Shown in pieces: positions 45,247-57,363 of a DNA stretch of 64,000 nt. Source of the DNA: Schistocerca nitens (lineage: Eukaryota; Arthropoda; Insecta; Orthoptera; Acrididae); contig NC_064614.1 in NCBI RefSeq assembly GCF_023898315.1, positions 75,528,501-75,592,500 of the forward strand, given 5' to 3'. A program made the translations under genes and the position numbers. Position 1 is the stretch's first letter, and every line of letters begins with the position of its first letter. A model generated the notes under the pieces. The model did not search any database and was not told where the DNA came from. It saw only the letters and a program-made list of their open reading frames with translations.

Positions 45247-46547
45247 TTGACAGATGTGAAAATTACCGGACTATCCGTTTAATAAGTCACGGCTGCAAAA
45301 TACTAACGCAAATTCTTTACAGACGAATGGAAAAACTGGTAGTAGCCGACCTTGGGGAAGATTAGTTTGGATTACGTAGAAATATCGGAACATGTGAGGC
45401 AATACTAACCATACGACTTATCTTAGAAGCTAGATTAAGGAAAGGCTAACCTACGTTTCTAGCATTTGTAGACTTAGAGAAAGCTTTTAACAATGTTGAC
45501 TGGAATACTCTCTTTCAAATTCTGAAGGTGGCAGGGGTAAAAGACAGGGAGCGAAAGGCTATTTACAGTTTGTACAGAAACCAGATGGCAGTCGAGGGAC
45601 ATGAAAGGGAAACAGTGGTTGGGAAGGGAGTGAGACAGGGTTGTAGCCTCTCCCCGACGTTATTCAATCTGTATACTAAGCCAGCAGTAAAGGAAACAAA
45701 AGAAAAATTCGGAGTAGTTATTAAAATCCAAGGAGAAGAAATAAAACTTTGAGGTTCGCCGATGACATTGTAATTCTGTCAGAGACAGAAAAGGACTTGG
45801 AAGAGCAGTTGAACGGAATGGACAGTGTCTTGAAAGGAGGATATAAGATGAACATCAACAAAAGCAAAACAAGGATAATGGAACGTAGTCGAATTAAGTT
45901 GGGTGATGTTGAGGGAATTAGATTAGAAAGTGAGACACTTAAAGTAGTAAAGGAGTTTTGCTATTTGGGGAGCAAAATAACTGATGATGGTCGAAGTAGA
46001 GAGGAAATAAAATGTAGACTGGCACTGGCAAGGAAAACGTTTCTGAAGAAGAGAAATTTGTTAACATCGAGTATAGACTTAAGTTTCAGGAAGTAGTTTC
46101 TGAAAGTATTTGTATGGAGTGTAGCCATGTGTGGAAGTGAAACATGGACGATAAATAGTTTGGACAAGAAGAGAATAGAAGCTTTCGAAATGTGGTGCTG
46201 CAGAAGAATGCTGAAGATTAGATGGGTAGATCACATAACTAATGAGGAGGTATTGAATAGGATTGGGGAGAAGAGAAGTTTGTGGCAGAACTTGATTAGA
46301 AGAAGGGATCGGTTGGTAGGACGTGTTCTGAGGCATCAAGGGTTCACCAATTTAGTCAATTTAGTATTGGAGGGCAGCGTGGAGGGTAAAAATCGTAGAG
46401 GGAGACCAAGAGATGAATACACGTAGCAGATTCAGAAGGATGTAGGTTGCAGTAAGTACTGGGAGATGAAGAAGCTTGCACAGGATAGAGTAGCATGGAG
46501 AGCTGCATCAAACCAGTCTCAGGACCGAAGACCACAACAACAACAAC
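45247..46547 (+). pseudogene. RTE-2 copy, 5'-truncated
   Basis: Starts in the RT fingers (gacagatgtgaaaattaccgg, cf. RCENYRTI). Several stops and frame changes follow. Recognisable blocks: AFVDLEKAFNNVDWN, RQGCSLSPTLFNLY, then MRFADDIVILSETEKD in the next frame (45749-46096), EFCYLGSKITDDGRS, CGSETWTINS and AFEMWCCRRMLKIR. The 3' end is (CAA)n at 46533-46547. Same subfamily as 48423-51720. Confidence 0.92.
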
Positions 46548-46627
46548 GACATATATATTAATTTGTTTGAAAGATGCATGTTCCTGTAATTACAAGTACA
46601 GCTACCCACGAACCCTCGGAGGTCCTA

Positions 46628-47940
46628 TGTGGGCTGTAATTATCGTATGGCAGCGAAACTTGGTGGATACGCTAATGTGTTAATGCAAAAGCAATTGTCA
46701 TAATGTGAGAGAACAGTGTGGCTATTGGGAAGAGAAACGGTGCACTACTAGTGGAAGTGTTTTGTGCGAACGACAGAAATTACAATGCTGCATTAAGAGG
46801 GTTTTACCGACTGAAAGATCCAAGGAGAAGCCTGATGTTATTCAGTGGTTTAAAGAAGATGATAAATTCGAAAACACCGGTGAGTCTAGTGTGGCACCTG
46901 GAAGAACAAGGCATTTTATCGCGGTGTAAGTTACTGACGAGGTTGCTGATACTGTTAAATCACCATGCAGCACGTGCCCCGGGACATGCTAGTGCTCGAG
47001 CAGTGACCCGAGAATTGTTCATCCCATGGTCAGCACTACGGAAAGGCTGGTACCTTTACGATGTCCAGGCGGTGCAGCAACTGGAACCTCATGATCCGGA
47101 GCAACGTTCTGAAATTTTTCTTCGGCTTTTGGCGTGGATCAGAGTTGATGATCTGTGGCAGGGAAATATTCCGTGGAGTGACGAGACCTATATTACACTG
47201 CAGGGTACCGTAAAAAAAAGAACTACCGAATTTGGAGTATTGTTAAACAGTGTGTTATGCAGGAAGAGCCGTTGCAACCTCCCATGACCCCCACCCCCTC
47301 CCCCCTTTGTCATTGTGTGGTGTGGATTCACCGTTACTATTAGTCCGTGAGCAAACAGAGGGCCTGGCAGGTTTACCGTGAGGTCAGCACGTTATCGAGA
47401 CCTCCTTGTACGACATGTGATTCCTGCTTTTGAAGAGCGCAACTGCGTGAAGACCTCTGTTTTCAAGCAAAATTGGACAACACCTTATATCACTTGCCCA
47501 GTAAAACGTCTGCTTAATGTAACCTTCCACGAAAGTATTATCTCCAGAGGTTATCCAGATGCATGGTTGCAACATCACTTGATCTGAACCCATGTGGGGC
47601 TTACTAGCCACACTTTCCTGATGACAGGAATACGTTGCTCAGATTCCATCGGATATGCTGCGAGCAATAGTAAACATGGTGAACAAATCGTACAAGCTGC
47701 TGTTAATAACAGCATCACCATTATGCCTTTCTCACTTGATTCATCTTTTCCGCGCACCTCCTGCTCCTAAACCATTACTTATGGAAACATTTCTATACGC
47801 CTTTCATGCATTCACAATGGCAGATTTGCACGTGGTGGCCAAAATTGGAACTAATTTACTTTTCCAGCCTAAGTCGGTTACGCATTAAGGTTTTAGAACA
47901 CCTGTCAAATTCCGTTGCCATACGACAATTACAGCCCACA
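46628..47940 (+). pseudogene. IS630/Tc1-mariner-type element, decayed
   Basis: Ends tgtgggctgtaattatcg and the inverted cgacaattacagcccaca give TIRs of about 35 bases. Transposase traces: GFYRLKDPRR-like HTH start (46800), IPWSDETYITLQG with the first aspartate (about 47170-47205), and FKQNWTTPYITCPVKRL (about 47462-47510), where QDGAPPH is expected, so the second aspartate is N. A frame shift and stops are present. I see no clear TA duplication. Confidence 0.65.
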
Positions 47941-48003
47941 CTGGGTGTCTGAGAGTAGCTGCACTTGAATTATAGTCTGAAATTACAATGAAATCCAGAC
48001 CAT

Positions 48004-48422
48004 CAGCTGCTTACAGGTGTCGATAAGTATCAACGGGGACAGTTGAAAATGTGTGCCCCGACCGGGACTCGAATCCGTGATGTCCGGAAGAACAGATACC
48101 ATCTTCATATAGATAAGGATTACCGGCCAATGATCTTCTTCAGTGCAGATGCACTCACATTGCTCAAACTCTTACGAGAATCGTGCCGCGTGTAATGAGT
48201 ATAGTGGGAAGGGACACTACAAATGTAGTGTGTGGACAATTAGTTGCAAGTGTGGGTCTCACGGAGAGAGTGCCAGAGATCACTCCCTGCAGTCGAACTA
48301 TGTGTTCTCCATGGCTCAGTCTGATAGAGCGATGTAAGCAGGAGATCCTGGATTCGAGTCCCGGTCTGGGCATACGTTTTCAACTGTTCCAGTTGATATT
48401 TACCAACGCCTGTATACAGCTG
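48004..48422. mobile_element. FB-3 foldback element with tRNA-like ends
   Basis: Ends cagctgcttacaggtgtcg and the inverted ...cgcctgtatacagctg. About 70 bases of arm carry gacagttgaaaa and a tRNA-like box B (cgagtcccggt on plus at 48356; gaccgggactcg on minus at 48059). On the right, tggctcagtctgatagagc is a box A. The core is non-coding. RTE-2 begins immediately after the right end. A similar gaacagacaccatcttcatat word at 51788 suggests a second fragment beyond the RTE. Confidence 0.65.
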
Positions 48423-51400
48423 TTGTTGTTGTTGTGGTCCTCAGCCCTGAGACTGGTTTGATGCAGCTCTCCATGCTACTCTATCCTGTGCAAGCTTCAT
48501 CTCCCAGTACCTACTGCAACCTACATCCTTCTGAATCTGCTTAGTGTATTCATCTCTTGGTCTCCCCCTACGATTTGTACCCTCCACGATGCCCTCCAAT
48601 ACTAAATTGGTGATCCCTTGATGCCTCAGAACATGTCCTACCAACCGATCCCTTCTACTCGTCAAGTTGTGCCACAAACTCCTCTTCTCCCCAATCCTAT
48701 TCAGTACCTCCTCATTAGTTATGTGATCTACCCATCTAATCTTCAGCATTCTTCTGTAGCACCACATTTCGAAAGCTTCTATTCTCTTCCTGTCCAAACT
48801 ATTTACCGTCCATGTTTCACTTCCATACATGGCTACACTCCATACAAATACTTTCAGAAATGACTTCCTGACACTTAAATCTATACTCGATGTTAACAAA
48901 TTTCTCTTCTTCAAAAACGCTTTCCTTGCCATTGCCAGTCTACATTTTATATCCTCTCTACTTCGACCATCACCGGTTATTTTGCTCCCCAAATAGCAAA
49001 TCTCCTTTACTACTTTAAGTGTCTCACTTTCTAATCTAATACCCTCAACATCACCCGACTTAATTCGACTACATTCCATGATCCTCGTTTTGCTTTTGTT
49101 GATGTTCATCTTATATCCTCCCTTCAAGACACCATCCCTTCCGTTCAACTGCTCTTCCAAGTCCTTTGCTGTCTCTGACAGAATTACAATGTCATCGGCG
49201 AACCTCAAAGTTTTTATTTCTTCTCCATGGATTTTAATACCTACTCCGAATTTTTCTTTTGTTTCCTTTACTGCTTGCTCAATATACAGATTGAATAACA
49301 TCGGGGAGAGGCTACAACCCTGTCTTACTCCCTTCCCAACCGCTGCTTCCCTTGCACGTCCCTCGACTCTTATAACTGCCTTCTGGTTTCTGTACAAATT
49401 GTAAATAGCCTTTCGCTCCCTGTATTTTACCCCTGCCACCTTTAGAATTTGACAGAGAGTATTCCAGTCAACATTGTCAAAAGCTTTCTCTAAGTCTACA
49501 AATGCTAGAAACGTAGGTTTGCCTTTCCTTAATATTTCTTCTAAGGTAAGTCGTAAGGTCAGTATTGCCTCACGTGTTCCAGTATTTCTACGGAATCCAA
49601 ACTGATCTCCCCGAGGCCGGTTTCTACTAGTTTTTCCATTCGTCTGTAAAGAATTCGTGTTAGTATTTTGCAGCTGTGGCTTATTAAATTGATTGTCCGG
49701 TAATTTTCACATCTGTCAACACCTGCTTTCTTTGAGATTGGATTTATTATATTCTTCTTGAAGTCTGAGGGTATTTCTCCTGTTTCACACATCTCGCTCA
49801 CCAGATGGTAGAGTTTTGTCAGGACTGGCTCTCCCAAGGCCGTCAGTAGTTCCAATGGAATGTTGTCTACTCCGGGGGCCTTGTTTCGACTCAGGTCTTT
49901 CAGTGCTCTGTCAAACTCTTCACGCAGTATCGTATCTCCCATTTCATCTTCATCTACATCCTCTTCCATTTCCATAATATTGTCCTCAAGTACATCGCCC
50001 TTGTATAGACCCTCTATATACTCCTTCCACCCTTCTGCTTTCCCTTCTTTGCTTAGAACTGGGTTTCCATCTGAGCTCTTGATATTCATACAAGTGGTTC
50101 TCTTATCTCCAAAGGTCTCCTTAATTTTCCTGTAGGCAGTATCTATCTTACCCCTAGTGAGAAAAGCCTCTACATCCTTACATTTGTCCTCTAGCCATCC
50201 CTGCTTAGCCATTTTGCACTTCCTGTTGATCTCATTTTTGAGACGTTTGTATTCCTTTTTGCCTGCTTCATTTACTGCATTTTTATATTTTCTCCTTTCA
50301 TCAAATAAATTCAATATGTCTTCTGTTACCCAAGGATTTCTACTAGCCCTCGTCTTTTTATTTACTTGATCCTCTGCTGCCTTCACTACTTCATCCCTCA
50401 GAGCTACCCATTCCTCTTCTACTGTATTTCTTTCCCCCATTCCTGTCAATTGTTCCCTTATGCTCTCCCTGAAACTCTGCACAACCTCTGGTTCTTTCAG
50501 TTTATCCAGGTCCCATCTCCTTAAATTCCCTCCTTTTTGCAGTTTCTTCAGTTTTAATCTACAGGTCATAACCAATAGATTGTGGTCAGAGTCCACATCT
50601 GCCCCTGGAAATGTCTTACAATTTAAAACCTGGTTCCTAAATCTCTGTGTTACCATTATATAATCTATCTGATACCTTTTAGTATCTCCATGGTTCTTCC
50701 ATGTATACAACCTTCTTTCATGATTCTTAAACCACGTGTTAGCTATGATTAAGCTGTGCTCTGTGCTTAATTCTACCAGGCGGCTTCCTCTTTCATTTCT
50801 TAGCCCCAATCCATATTCACCTACTACGTTTCCTTCTCTCCCTTTTCCTACACTCGAATTCCAGTCACCCATGACTATTAAATTTTCGTCTCCCTTCACT
50901 ATCTGAATAATTTCTTTTATTTCATCATACATTTCTTCAATTTCTTCGTCATCTGCAGAGCTAGTTGGCATATAAACTTGTACTACTGTAGTAGGTGTGG
51001 GCTTCGTATCTATCTTGGCCACAATAATGCGTTCACTGTGCTGTTTGTAGTAGCTTACCCTCATTCCTATTTTCCTATTCATTATTAAACCTACTCCTGC
51101 ATTACCCCTATTTGACTTTGTGTTTAAAACCCTGTAGTCACCTGACCAGAAGTCTTGTTCCTCCTGCCACCGAACTTCACTAATTCCCACTATATCTAAC
51201 TTTAACCTATCCATTTCCCTTTTTAAATTTTCTAACCTACCTGCCCGATTAAGGGATCTGACATTCCACGCTCCGATCCGTAGAACGCCAGTTTTCTTTC
51301 TCCTGATAACGACGTCCTCTTTGTAGTCCCCGCCCGGAGATCCGAATGGGGGACTATTTTACCTCCGGAATATTTTACCCAAGAGGACACCATCATCATT

Positions 51401-51720
51401 TAATCATACAGTAAAGCAGCATGCCCTCGGGAAAAATTACGGCCGTAGTTTCCCCTTGCTTTCAGCCGTTCGCAGTACCAGCACAGCAAGGCCGTTTTGG
51501 TTATTGTTACAAGGCCAGATCAGTCAATCATCCAGACTGTTGCCCTTGCAACTACTGAAAAGGCTGCTGCCCCTCTTCAGGAACCACACGTTTGTCTGGC
51601 CTCTCAACAGATAGCCCTCCGTTGTGGTTCTACCTACGGTACGGCTATCTGTATCGCTGAGGCACGCAAACTTCCCCACCAACGGCAAGGTCCATGGTTC
51701 ATGGGGGGTGTATGGAGCAA
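48423..51720 (-). mobile_element. RTE-2 non-LTR retrotransposon, near full length
   Basis: Tail (CAA)n on minus (48421-48436 as gttgttgtt). The 3' end, whole RT, endonuclease and a 5' leader up to about 51700 are present. It is the most complete retrotransposon in the window. Only one clear frameshift in the coding part was found by eye. No target duplication was identified. Confidence 0.93.
48441..51310 (-). pseudogene. RTE-2 endonuclease-reverse transcriptase with one frameshift
   Basis: Endonuclease: RIGAWNVRSLN (about 51290, upstream of the first Met in the long frame), DIVGISEVRW, VMGDWNSSVG, YQIDYIMV and DSDHNLLVM, a full APE set. Linker: RNKAPGVDNIPLELL. RT fingers: ENYRTINLISHSCKI. 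At about 49606 one base seems missing in the GEDQFGFRR block, shifting the frame for a short way. The second frame (48441-49439) holds RQGCSLSPMLFNLYIE, LRFADDIVIL (catalytic ADD), EICYLGSKIT and YGSETWTV, through to the end. Apart from this the protein looks intact. The start codon is unclear. Confidence 0.93.
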
Positions 51721-51765
51721 ATGGTCTGTATTTCACTGTAATTTCACTCTTCGAGAGCTGCAAGA

Positions 51766-51840
51766 CCACCAATGTCCGACATGGCAGAAAGAACAGACAC
51801 CATCTTCATATTAATTATTGTCATCCGGTATATATCAAAG
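51766..51840. repeat. FB-3-like fragment
   Basis: gaaagaacagacaccatctt followed by catattaattattgtcatccgg resembles the middle of FB-3 at 48085-48125. Too short to place. Confidence 0.35.
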
Positions 51841-51865
51841 ATTGGTTGATTCAAGATGTAAGTCA

Positions 51866-52065
51866 AAATGGTTCAAATGGCTCTGAGCACTATGGGACTC
51901 AACTGCTGAGGTCATTAGTCCCCTAGAACTTAGAACTAGTTAAACCTAACTAACCTAAGGACATCACAAACATCCATGCCCGAGGCAGGATTCGAACCTG
52001 CGACCGTAGCGGCCTCGCGGTTTCTAGACTGCTGCGCCTTTAACCGCACGGCCACTTCGGCCGGC
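51866..52065 (-). mobile_element. SINE-A' subfamily copy
   Basis: Minus strand; the head ends at 52065 (cacggccacttcggccggc). Box B on plus is ggattcgaacctg. A perfect 11-base duplication, gatgtaagtca, flanks it (51855-51865 and 52066-52076). Confidence 0.93.
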
Positions 52066-52282
52066 GATGTAAGTCACTTACATTCGGCGCACACGTATGA
52101 AAAATAACGATAGTGATGCATGCTAGTAAATACAGCCTTGGAGAGAATGAATTTGTGTTTTAATCTGACTTTCTCTTTTACTATTTATTAAGCGAGAACC
52201 TCTTACCAAGATATTACCAAGAAAAATGTCTTTGATACTCGTCGTAGAGTTTTCCACCATTCTCCAACATTGACATGAAATA

Positions 52283-53696
52283 CACTAATGGCCATTAATA
52301 TTGCTACACCAAGAAGAAATACCGATGATAAACGGGTATTCATTGGACAAATATATTATAATAGAACTGATATGTGATTTCATTCTCACGCAATTTGGGT
52401 GCATAGATCCTGAGAAATCAGTACCCAGAACAACCACCTCTGGCCGTAATAACAGCCTTGATACGCCTGGGCGTTGAGCCAAACAGAACTTGGATGGGGT
52501 GAACAGGTACAGCTGCCCATGCAGCTTCAACACGAAACCACAATTCATCAAGAGTAGTGACTGGCGTATTGTGACGAGCCAGTTGCTCGGCCACCATTGA
52601 CAAGACGTTCTCAGTTAGTGAGAGATCTGGAGAATGTCCTGGCCAGAGCAGCAGTCGAACATTTTCTGTACCCAGAAAGGCCCGTACAGGACCTGCAACA
52701 TGCGATCGTGCATTATCCTGCTGAAGTGAAGGGTTTCGCAGAGATCTAATGAAGGGTAAGGCCACGGGTCGTAACACATCTGAAATGTAACGTCCACTGT
52801 TCAAATTGCCGTCAATGCGAGCAAGAGGTGACCGAGACATGTAACCAATGGCATCCGATACCGTCACGCCGGGTGATACGCCATTATGGCGATGACGAAT
52901 ACATGCTTCCAATGTGCGTTCACCGCGATGTCGCCAAACACGGATGCGACCATCATGACGCTGTAAACAGAACCTAGATTCATCCGAAAAAATGACGTTT
53001 TACACCCAGGTTCGTGCACCCAGGTTCGTCGCTGAGTACACCATCGCAGGCGCTCCTGTCTGTGATGCAGCGTCAAGGGTAGCCGCAGCCATGGTCTCCG
53101 AGCTGATAGTCCATGTTGCTGCAAACGTCGTCGAACTGTTCGTGTAAATGGTTGTTGTCTTGCAAACATCCTCATCTGTTGACTGAGGGATCGAGACGCG
53201 GCTGCACGATCCGTTACAGCGATGCGGATAAGATGCCTGTCATCTCGACTGCTCGTGAAACGAGGCCGTTGGGATCCAGCACGGCGTTCCGTATTACCCT
53301 CCTGAACCCACCGATTCCATATTCTGCTAACAGTCATTGGATCTCGACCAACGCGAGCAGCAGTGTCTCGATACGATAAACCACAATCGCGGTAGGCTAC
53401 AATCCGACCTTTATCAAAGTCGGAAACGTGATAGTACGCATTTCTCCTCCTTACACGAGGCTTCACAACAACGTTTCACTAGGCAACGCCGGTTAACTGC
53501 TGTTTGTGTATGAGAAATCGGTTGGAATCTTTCCTCATGTCAGCACGTTGTGTAGTTGTCGCCACCGGCGCCAACCTTGTGTGAATGCTCTGAAAAGCTA
53601 ATCATTTGCATATCATAGCATCTTCTTCCTGTCGGTCAAATTTCGCGTCTGTAGCACGTCATCTTCGTGGTGTAGCAATTTTAATGTCCAGTAGTG
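52283..53696 (-). mobile_element. Tc1-like element, copy 3
   Basis: Termini cactaatggccatt and aatgtccagtagtg. TA flanks at 52281-52282 and 53697-53698. Shares with copy 2 a local duplication of cgaacctgggtgca in the transposase, absent from copy 1, so copies 2 and 3 are the closer pair. Confidence 0.92.
52418..53466 (-). pseudogene. Tc1 transposase (DD34E), one main frame break
   Basis: The first frame (53466-52864, 200 codons) starts MKPRVRRRNAYYHVSDFDKG. It includes the HTH GLSYRDTAARVGRDPMTV, RIWNRWVQEGN and RTVRRRLQQHGLSARR. The duplication noted in the element shifts the frame just before the first catalytic aspartate, so FSDESRF is read as FFRMNLGSV. The second frame (52912-52418) has LQQDNARSHVAG with the second aspartate and SPDLSLTENVLSMV with E. 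H replaces P-H context partly (ARSH for ARPH). Confidence 0.92.
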
Positions 53697-53954
53697 TAAA
53701 ATAAAGGACTAGTGTGAATAATAGTCGCTCTCTCAAGGTTCAGTACAAACTTAAATATGTATGCGCAAGGTAGATAGTTCACCCTTAACTTTTGATGATT
53801 GAATTTGCCAGCGTCAGAATATGACATAAATGGCAGTATCTTTTGACTGTATTGATACAGAAGCTTAACTGTTTTTCACCGCCACGGACCGTAGACCTTA
53901 GCACTTTACAAAAATCTCAACTTTGTACCTCTGCCCTTTCCTAAGTAAAACGGG

Positions 53955-54045
53955 TCTTAACAGATGGAATGACAGACAGGCGGACAGCAAAGTAATTCTA
54001 GAACGGTTCTGTTTTTACCAACTGTGGGACAGAATCCTAAAAAGT
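53955..54045. repeat. Interspersed repeat of 'gacagacaggcgg' type
   Basis: gacagacaggcggacagcaaag, acggttctgtttttaccaac and acagaatcctaaaaag form a motif series that I recognise as common in insect genomes. Class unknown. Positions around it hold nothing else. Confidence 0.4.
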
Positions 54046-54339
54046 GTCTAAAAATGACCAATTAGTTTATTAAAACATTTCTAAAAATTTAAACTCGTAT
54101 ATCTTTGTTATAACTATTGAATACATATGGTGTTTGATTTTGTGGAAATCGTAGGACTAAATCCTATTTCATGTAACATCTAAGAAAAATAGAAGCGACG
54201 CACTGCTAAGGATATATCCGAATGGGTCGGAAATCGGTAGATGTAATGCACACTTACAGACAAACGAATGATGACAACTTCTGAAAAATGTACATGATTT
54301 ATCCGAGGGAAAGAGTTTCACTAATTGAGCCAGTTAATA

Positions 54340-54720
54340 ACGCATTGGTCTACCTCTGGCCCTTACTCAAGCAGTTATTCGATTTGACATTCAGTGGTTG
54401 AGTTGTTGGATGTCCCCCTGACGGATAAAGTGCTGTTCAGTTGGCACGTTAGATCGGCAAAATTCCGAGCTGGTTGGAGGGTTTTGCTCATAATGCTCCA
54501 AATGTTCTCACTCGGACTGAGATTCGGTTACCTTGATGGCTAATACACGGATTGGCAAGCACAAAGGCAAGCGATAGAAACCCTTGTCGTGTGCGGGCGA
54601 GCATTATCTTCCTAAATTGTGAGCCTGGGACGGCTTGCCATGAAGGGCAATAAAACTGGGCGTAGAATATCGTCGACACACTACTGTACCAAACCATGTA
54701 ATCTTAATTCTTGAATCTGG
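54340..54720 (-). pseudogene. Decayed Tc1 transposase C-terminus
   Basis: Minus frame near 54612-54480: EDNARPHTTRVSIACL, then stops, PNLSPSENIWSIMS. This is the DD34E second and third catalytic region of Tc1, with D to N at SPDL. No termini found. Different family from the three Tc1 copies above. Confidence 0.6.
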
Positions 54721-56271
54721 TACCATCTACAAAATAAAGTGTACAGCACCTTCATGGATACAGTTAAGGATATGGCAGAGATGTGTACAGAATTACATCC
54801 ACGTGGGAGGACGACACGTGAAATGCCTCAGGAAGAGCGCTCATTACATCACCATATTTCACATCGTAAGTAGGACATAGGTCAAGTCAGAGACCATTTA
54901 CGTATGGGCTTAATCGATAAGTGTAGATTTCTAATAGATTTGTACAAATTAGGGCAGTTTTTCGTAATGAAGTGAGTGCCTTTCGTAGCCACACATCCGC
55001 AGTTATCTCGTTAATTCCTGTCATAGCCAGGATGGAGACAAGTGATTTAAAAGGTTTACATTAAGTTAGATTATTTTTAAATAAAAACTTTTAATAATCA
55101 AGATCGCATATTAATAACATTAAATGATGACCAATATCAACTGATACTACAGCTATCTTCAGATCTGGAATAATAACAGAAAAGCGCACTAAGGTAGATT
55201 AGCAGAAGGTATTATACAAACCGTAATAACACAAGCAAACGTTCAGTTAAATACCGATTAGAAAAACATGTGTAGTTTCTGCTGCCAAAGCAAGACTAAG
55301 ACACGTCTGCACAGTTGACCCTCTCGTAAGAGACAGATCTCAGTAAGATAATGGGGTATGTTATTCAGACAAAGTATTATGTATTCGAACCTAAGAAATA
55401 AAAAGAGGCGCCATTACAAAACGAAATACAAAAATGCGTTAATCCGAGCAAAGTTATTCATAGTACCAACTCTTCTTCGTAGTCCGTATTGCTGTGCAAC
55501 ATCTTGTTCGTGATATCGTTACAGCAATAATTTCTTAACTAAACCAGGCTATGTGTTGGTTGTTTGTGAGTCTAGTAGTATGTGGCCCATCCGCAGCTAT
55601 AATTACACTAATTGTCTGTACAGGGATCGCACGTCCGCAAGGAAACGGCAGCATGCCCATAGATGGAGCCCGAGTAGAAATAATTAGAATAAATAAGACG
55701 TTGCAATACACGTAATAAAATGCAACAAGTAAACAGAGGATAAAGGAATTAATTGTTAGATTTACTGGAAAACTTTTGGCTTCTGTTGTATATTTTCTAC
55801 GTGTCACTTTTCTCTAATACATATTTTGCAATAGACTTCGTATATTGTTATTATTGAAACATGTACAGTGAAAGGAAATTAAGAATTTCAAGCTACAGTG
55901 GTTGAAAAATATATAACTGTGAAACATAAACGTGTCAACAGCGAAATTAAGAGATTGTGGTTTACGTCGTTATCGGATGACTGCATTACTTAACAAAGAT
56001 GACCGTTAGCTACAATGAGACGGCTGTTAGTTTTCTGCAGTTAGACTGCATTGGTTTGGAAGAAACTGTGTATTACGAGGAAGTAACAGCTCGAATATTT
56101 GTATTGACTAAACGGAATTAAAGCTGATAGGTAACTACCGAAACACGCACAGACCAATTAAATTATGTCAAAGCGTTCTGCAGCAAACTTCACGCCATTT
56201 CACGTGAGTGCAGAGTGGAATCCAGATTAGTGGATTAGCCAGTCTAGAGTGATCCAATACGACAGAAATTC
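54721..56271. other. Long stretch without recognisable genes
   Basis: AT-rich. A minus frame of 90 codons (55535-55807) is partly hydrophobic but has no known motif. At 56128-56155, ctgataggtaactaccgaaacacgc has a very reduced hammerhead-like layout, not claimed. Confidence 0.35.
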
Positions 56272-56315
56272 CTTTGATGACGCTTATCGCCCGTGGTACC
56301 GAAACGTTAAGTAGC
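56272..56315 (+). ncRNA. Hammerhead-like motif, isolated
   Basis: tttgatgacgcttatcgcccg, tggtaccgaaacgttaagtag: core tgatga, a possible stem, and cgaaacgtta as in PLE-1. The stem II pairing is weak. Probably a scrap of a Penelope-like end. Confidence 0.3.
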
Positions 56316-56689
56316 AGGAGCATCGTTACACGGCCCAACAGCAGTCCAACTCATGCTCTGAACATCTGCCGTCGGTCGACATGTTAATTAAAGACGCATA
56401 CACGCGGTTCCTCAGTTATGGTAGATCGGGTGGTTAATTTTAATTATCTAACAGTGGATCTGGTAAATATGAAAAAAACTAAAAATTGAAACGGAGTGTT
56501 TCTTCTTTTCATTTCTTATTTGTTGCATATGGACAGGCTCCACGATTATTCACGTAATAAATTGTGACGGCATCAATAACACTAAAACTTTTTCGTAAAT
56601 CAAATTGCTCAATCATAATTATCTGTTTGCTTGCGTCCACAATCCTGCAATATTTTAGAAAGGACAGCATTTTTGGCTGGGAAGTTATT

Positions 56690-56960
56690 ACATGTATTTA
56701 TTCAACACGCTCGCGGTTTCGGCATAATCTGCCACTCTCATGTCCGATATCAGCTTCAGATAGCAGTATTATTACATTAAGTTATATGTTACATTACATA
56801 AATGATTACGTGTATAATTATACAAAGGGAGTATGTAAACATGGTTGAAACACAGGCAATGTTCTCTTAAAAGGATGCAGTGACACATTAGTATGTCAGC
56901 TATCACATGAAAAACGAGTGATAGCCCGAAATCGTGACCGTGGTATTCGACATATTATTC
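56690..56960. mobile_element. Inverted pair of Penelope-like ends, degenerate
   Basis: On minus, gagtggcagattatgccgaaa followed by ccgcgagcgtgttgaataaat (56751-56699). On plus, gagtgatagcccgaaatcg followed by tgaccgtgg and attcgacatattattc (56918-56960). The two read outward from a spacer of about 170 bases. No coding sequence. Confidence 0.35.
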
Positions 56961-57008
56961 ATTTTTAGGTATTCCTCCATCATCATTTGATGTTACGTTT
57001 TCATCTCA

Positions 57009-57027
57009 TATATATATATATATATAC
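57009..57027. repeat. (AT)n microsatellite
   Basis: Short pure AT run. Confidence 0.85.
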
Positions 57028-57363
57028 TTATTTTGTTCTTACATTGTCATATAATCTTTGGAAAAAGACATATGATTGCTTGCCGTAACTTGAGAAGGGA
57101 GGGCAAATGTTTCTCACCTTGTCGACGTCTGCGTTATTAGAGATGTAGCATAAGCCGTAACTGGAATCAGATTCGGTTAAGTGTCCATACGTCGCTTTAT
57201 TTTAAGAATCATCTGGACATTTGCTTATGTGGGACTAGGCTAACCAAATATTATGAACAACCGGATACTTGAAATAATTATTAATTTCTACAGATTGAAA
57301 CACTATATGTCACATTCCTTGAATTTCGACTGTCTCAGAAGCTAAAGCACGTGGTGACAGTTC

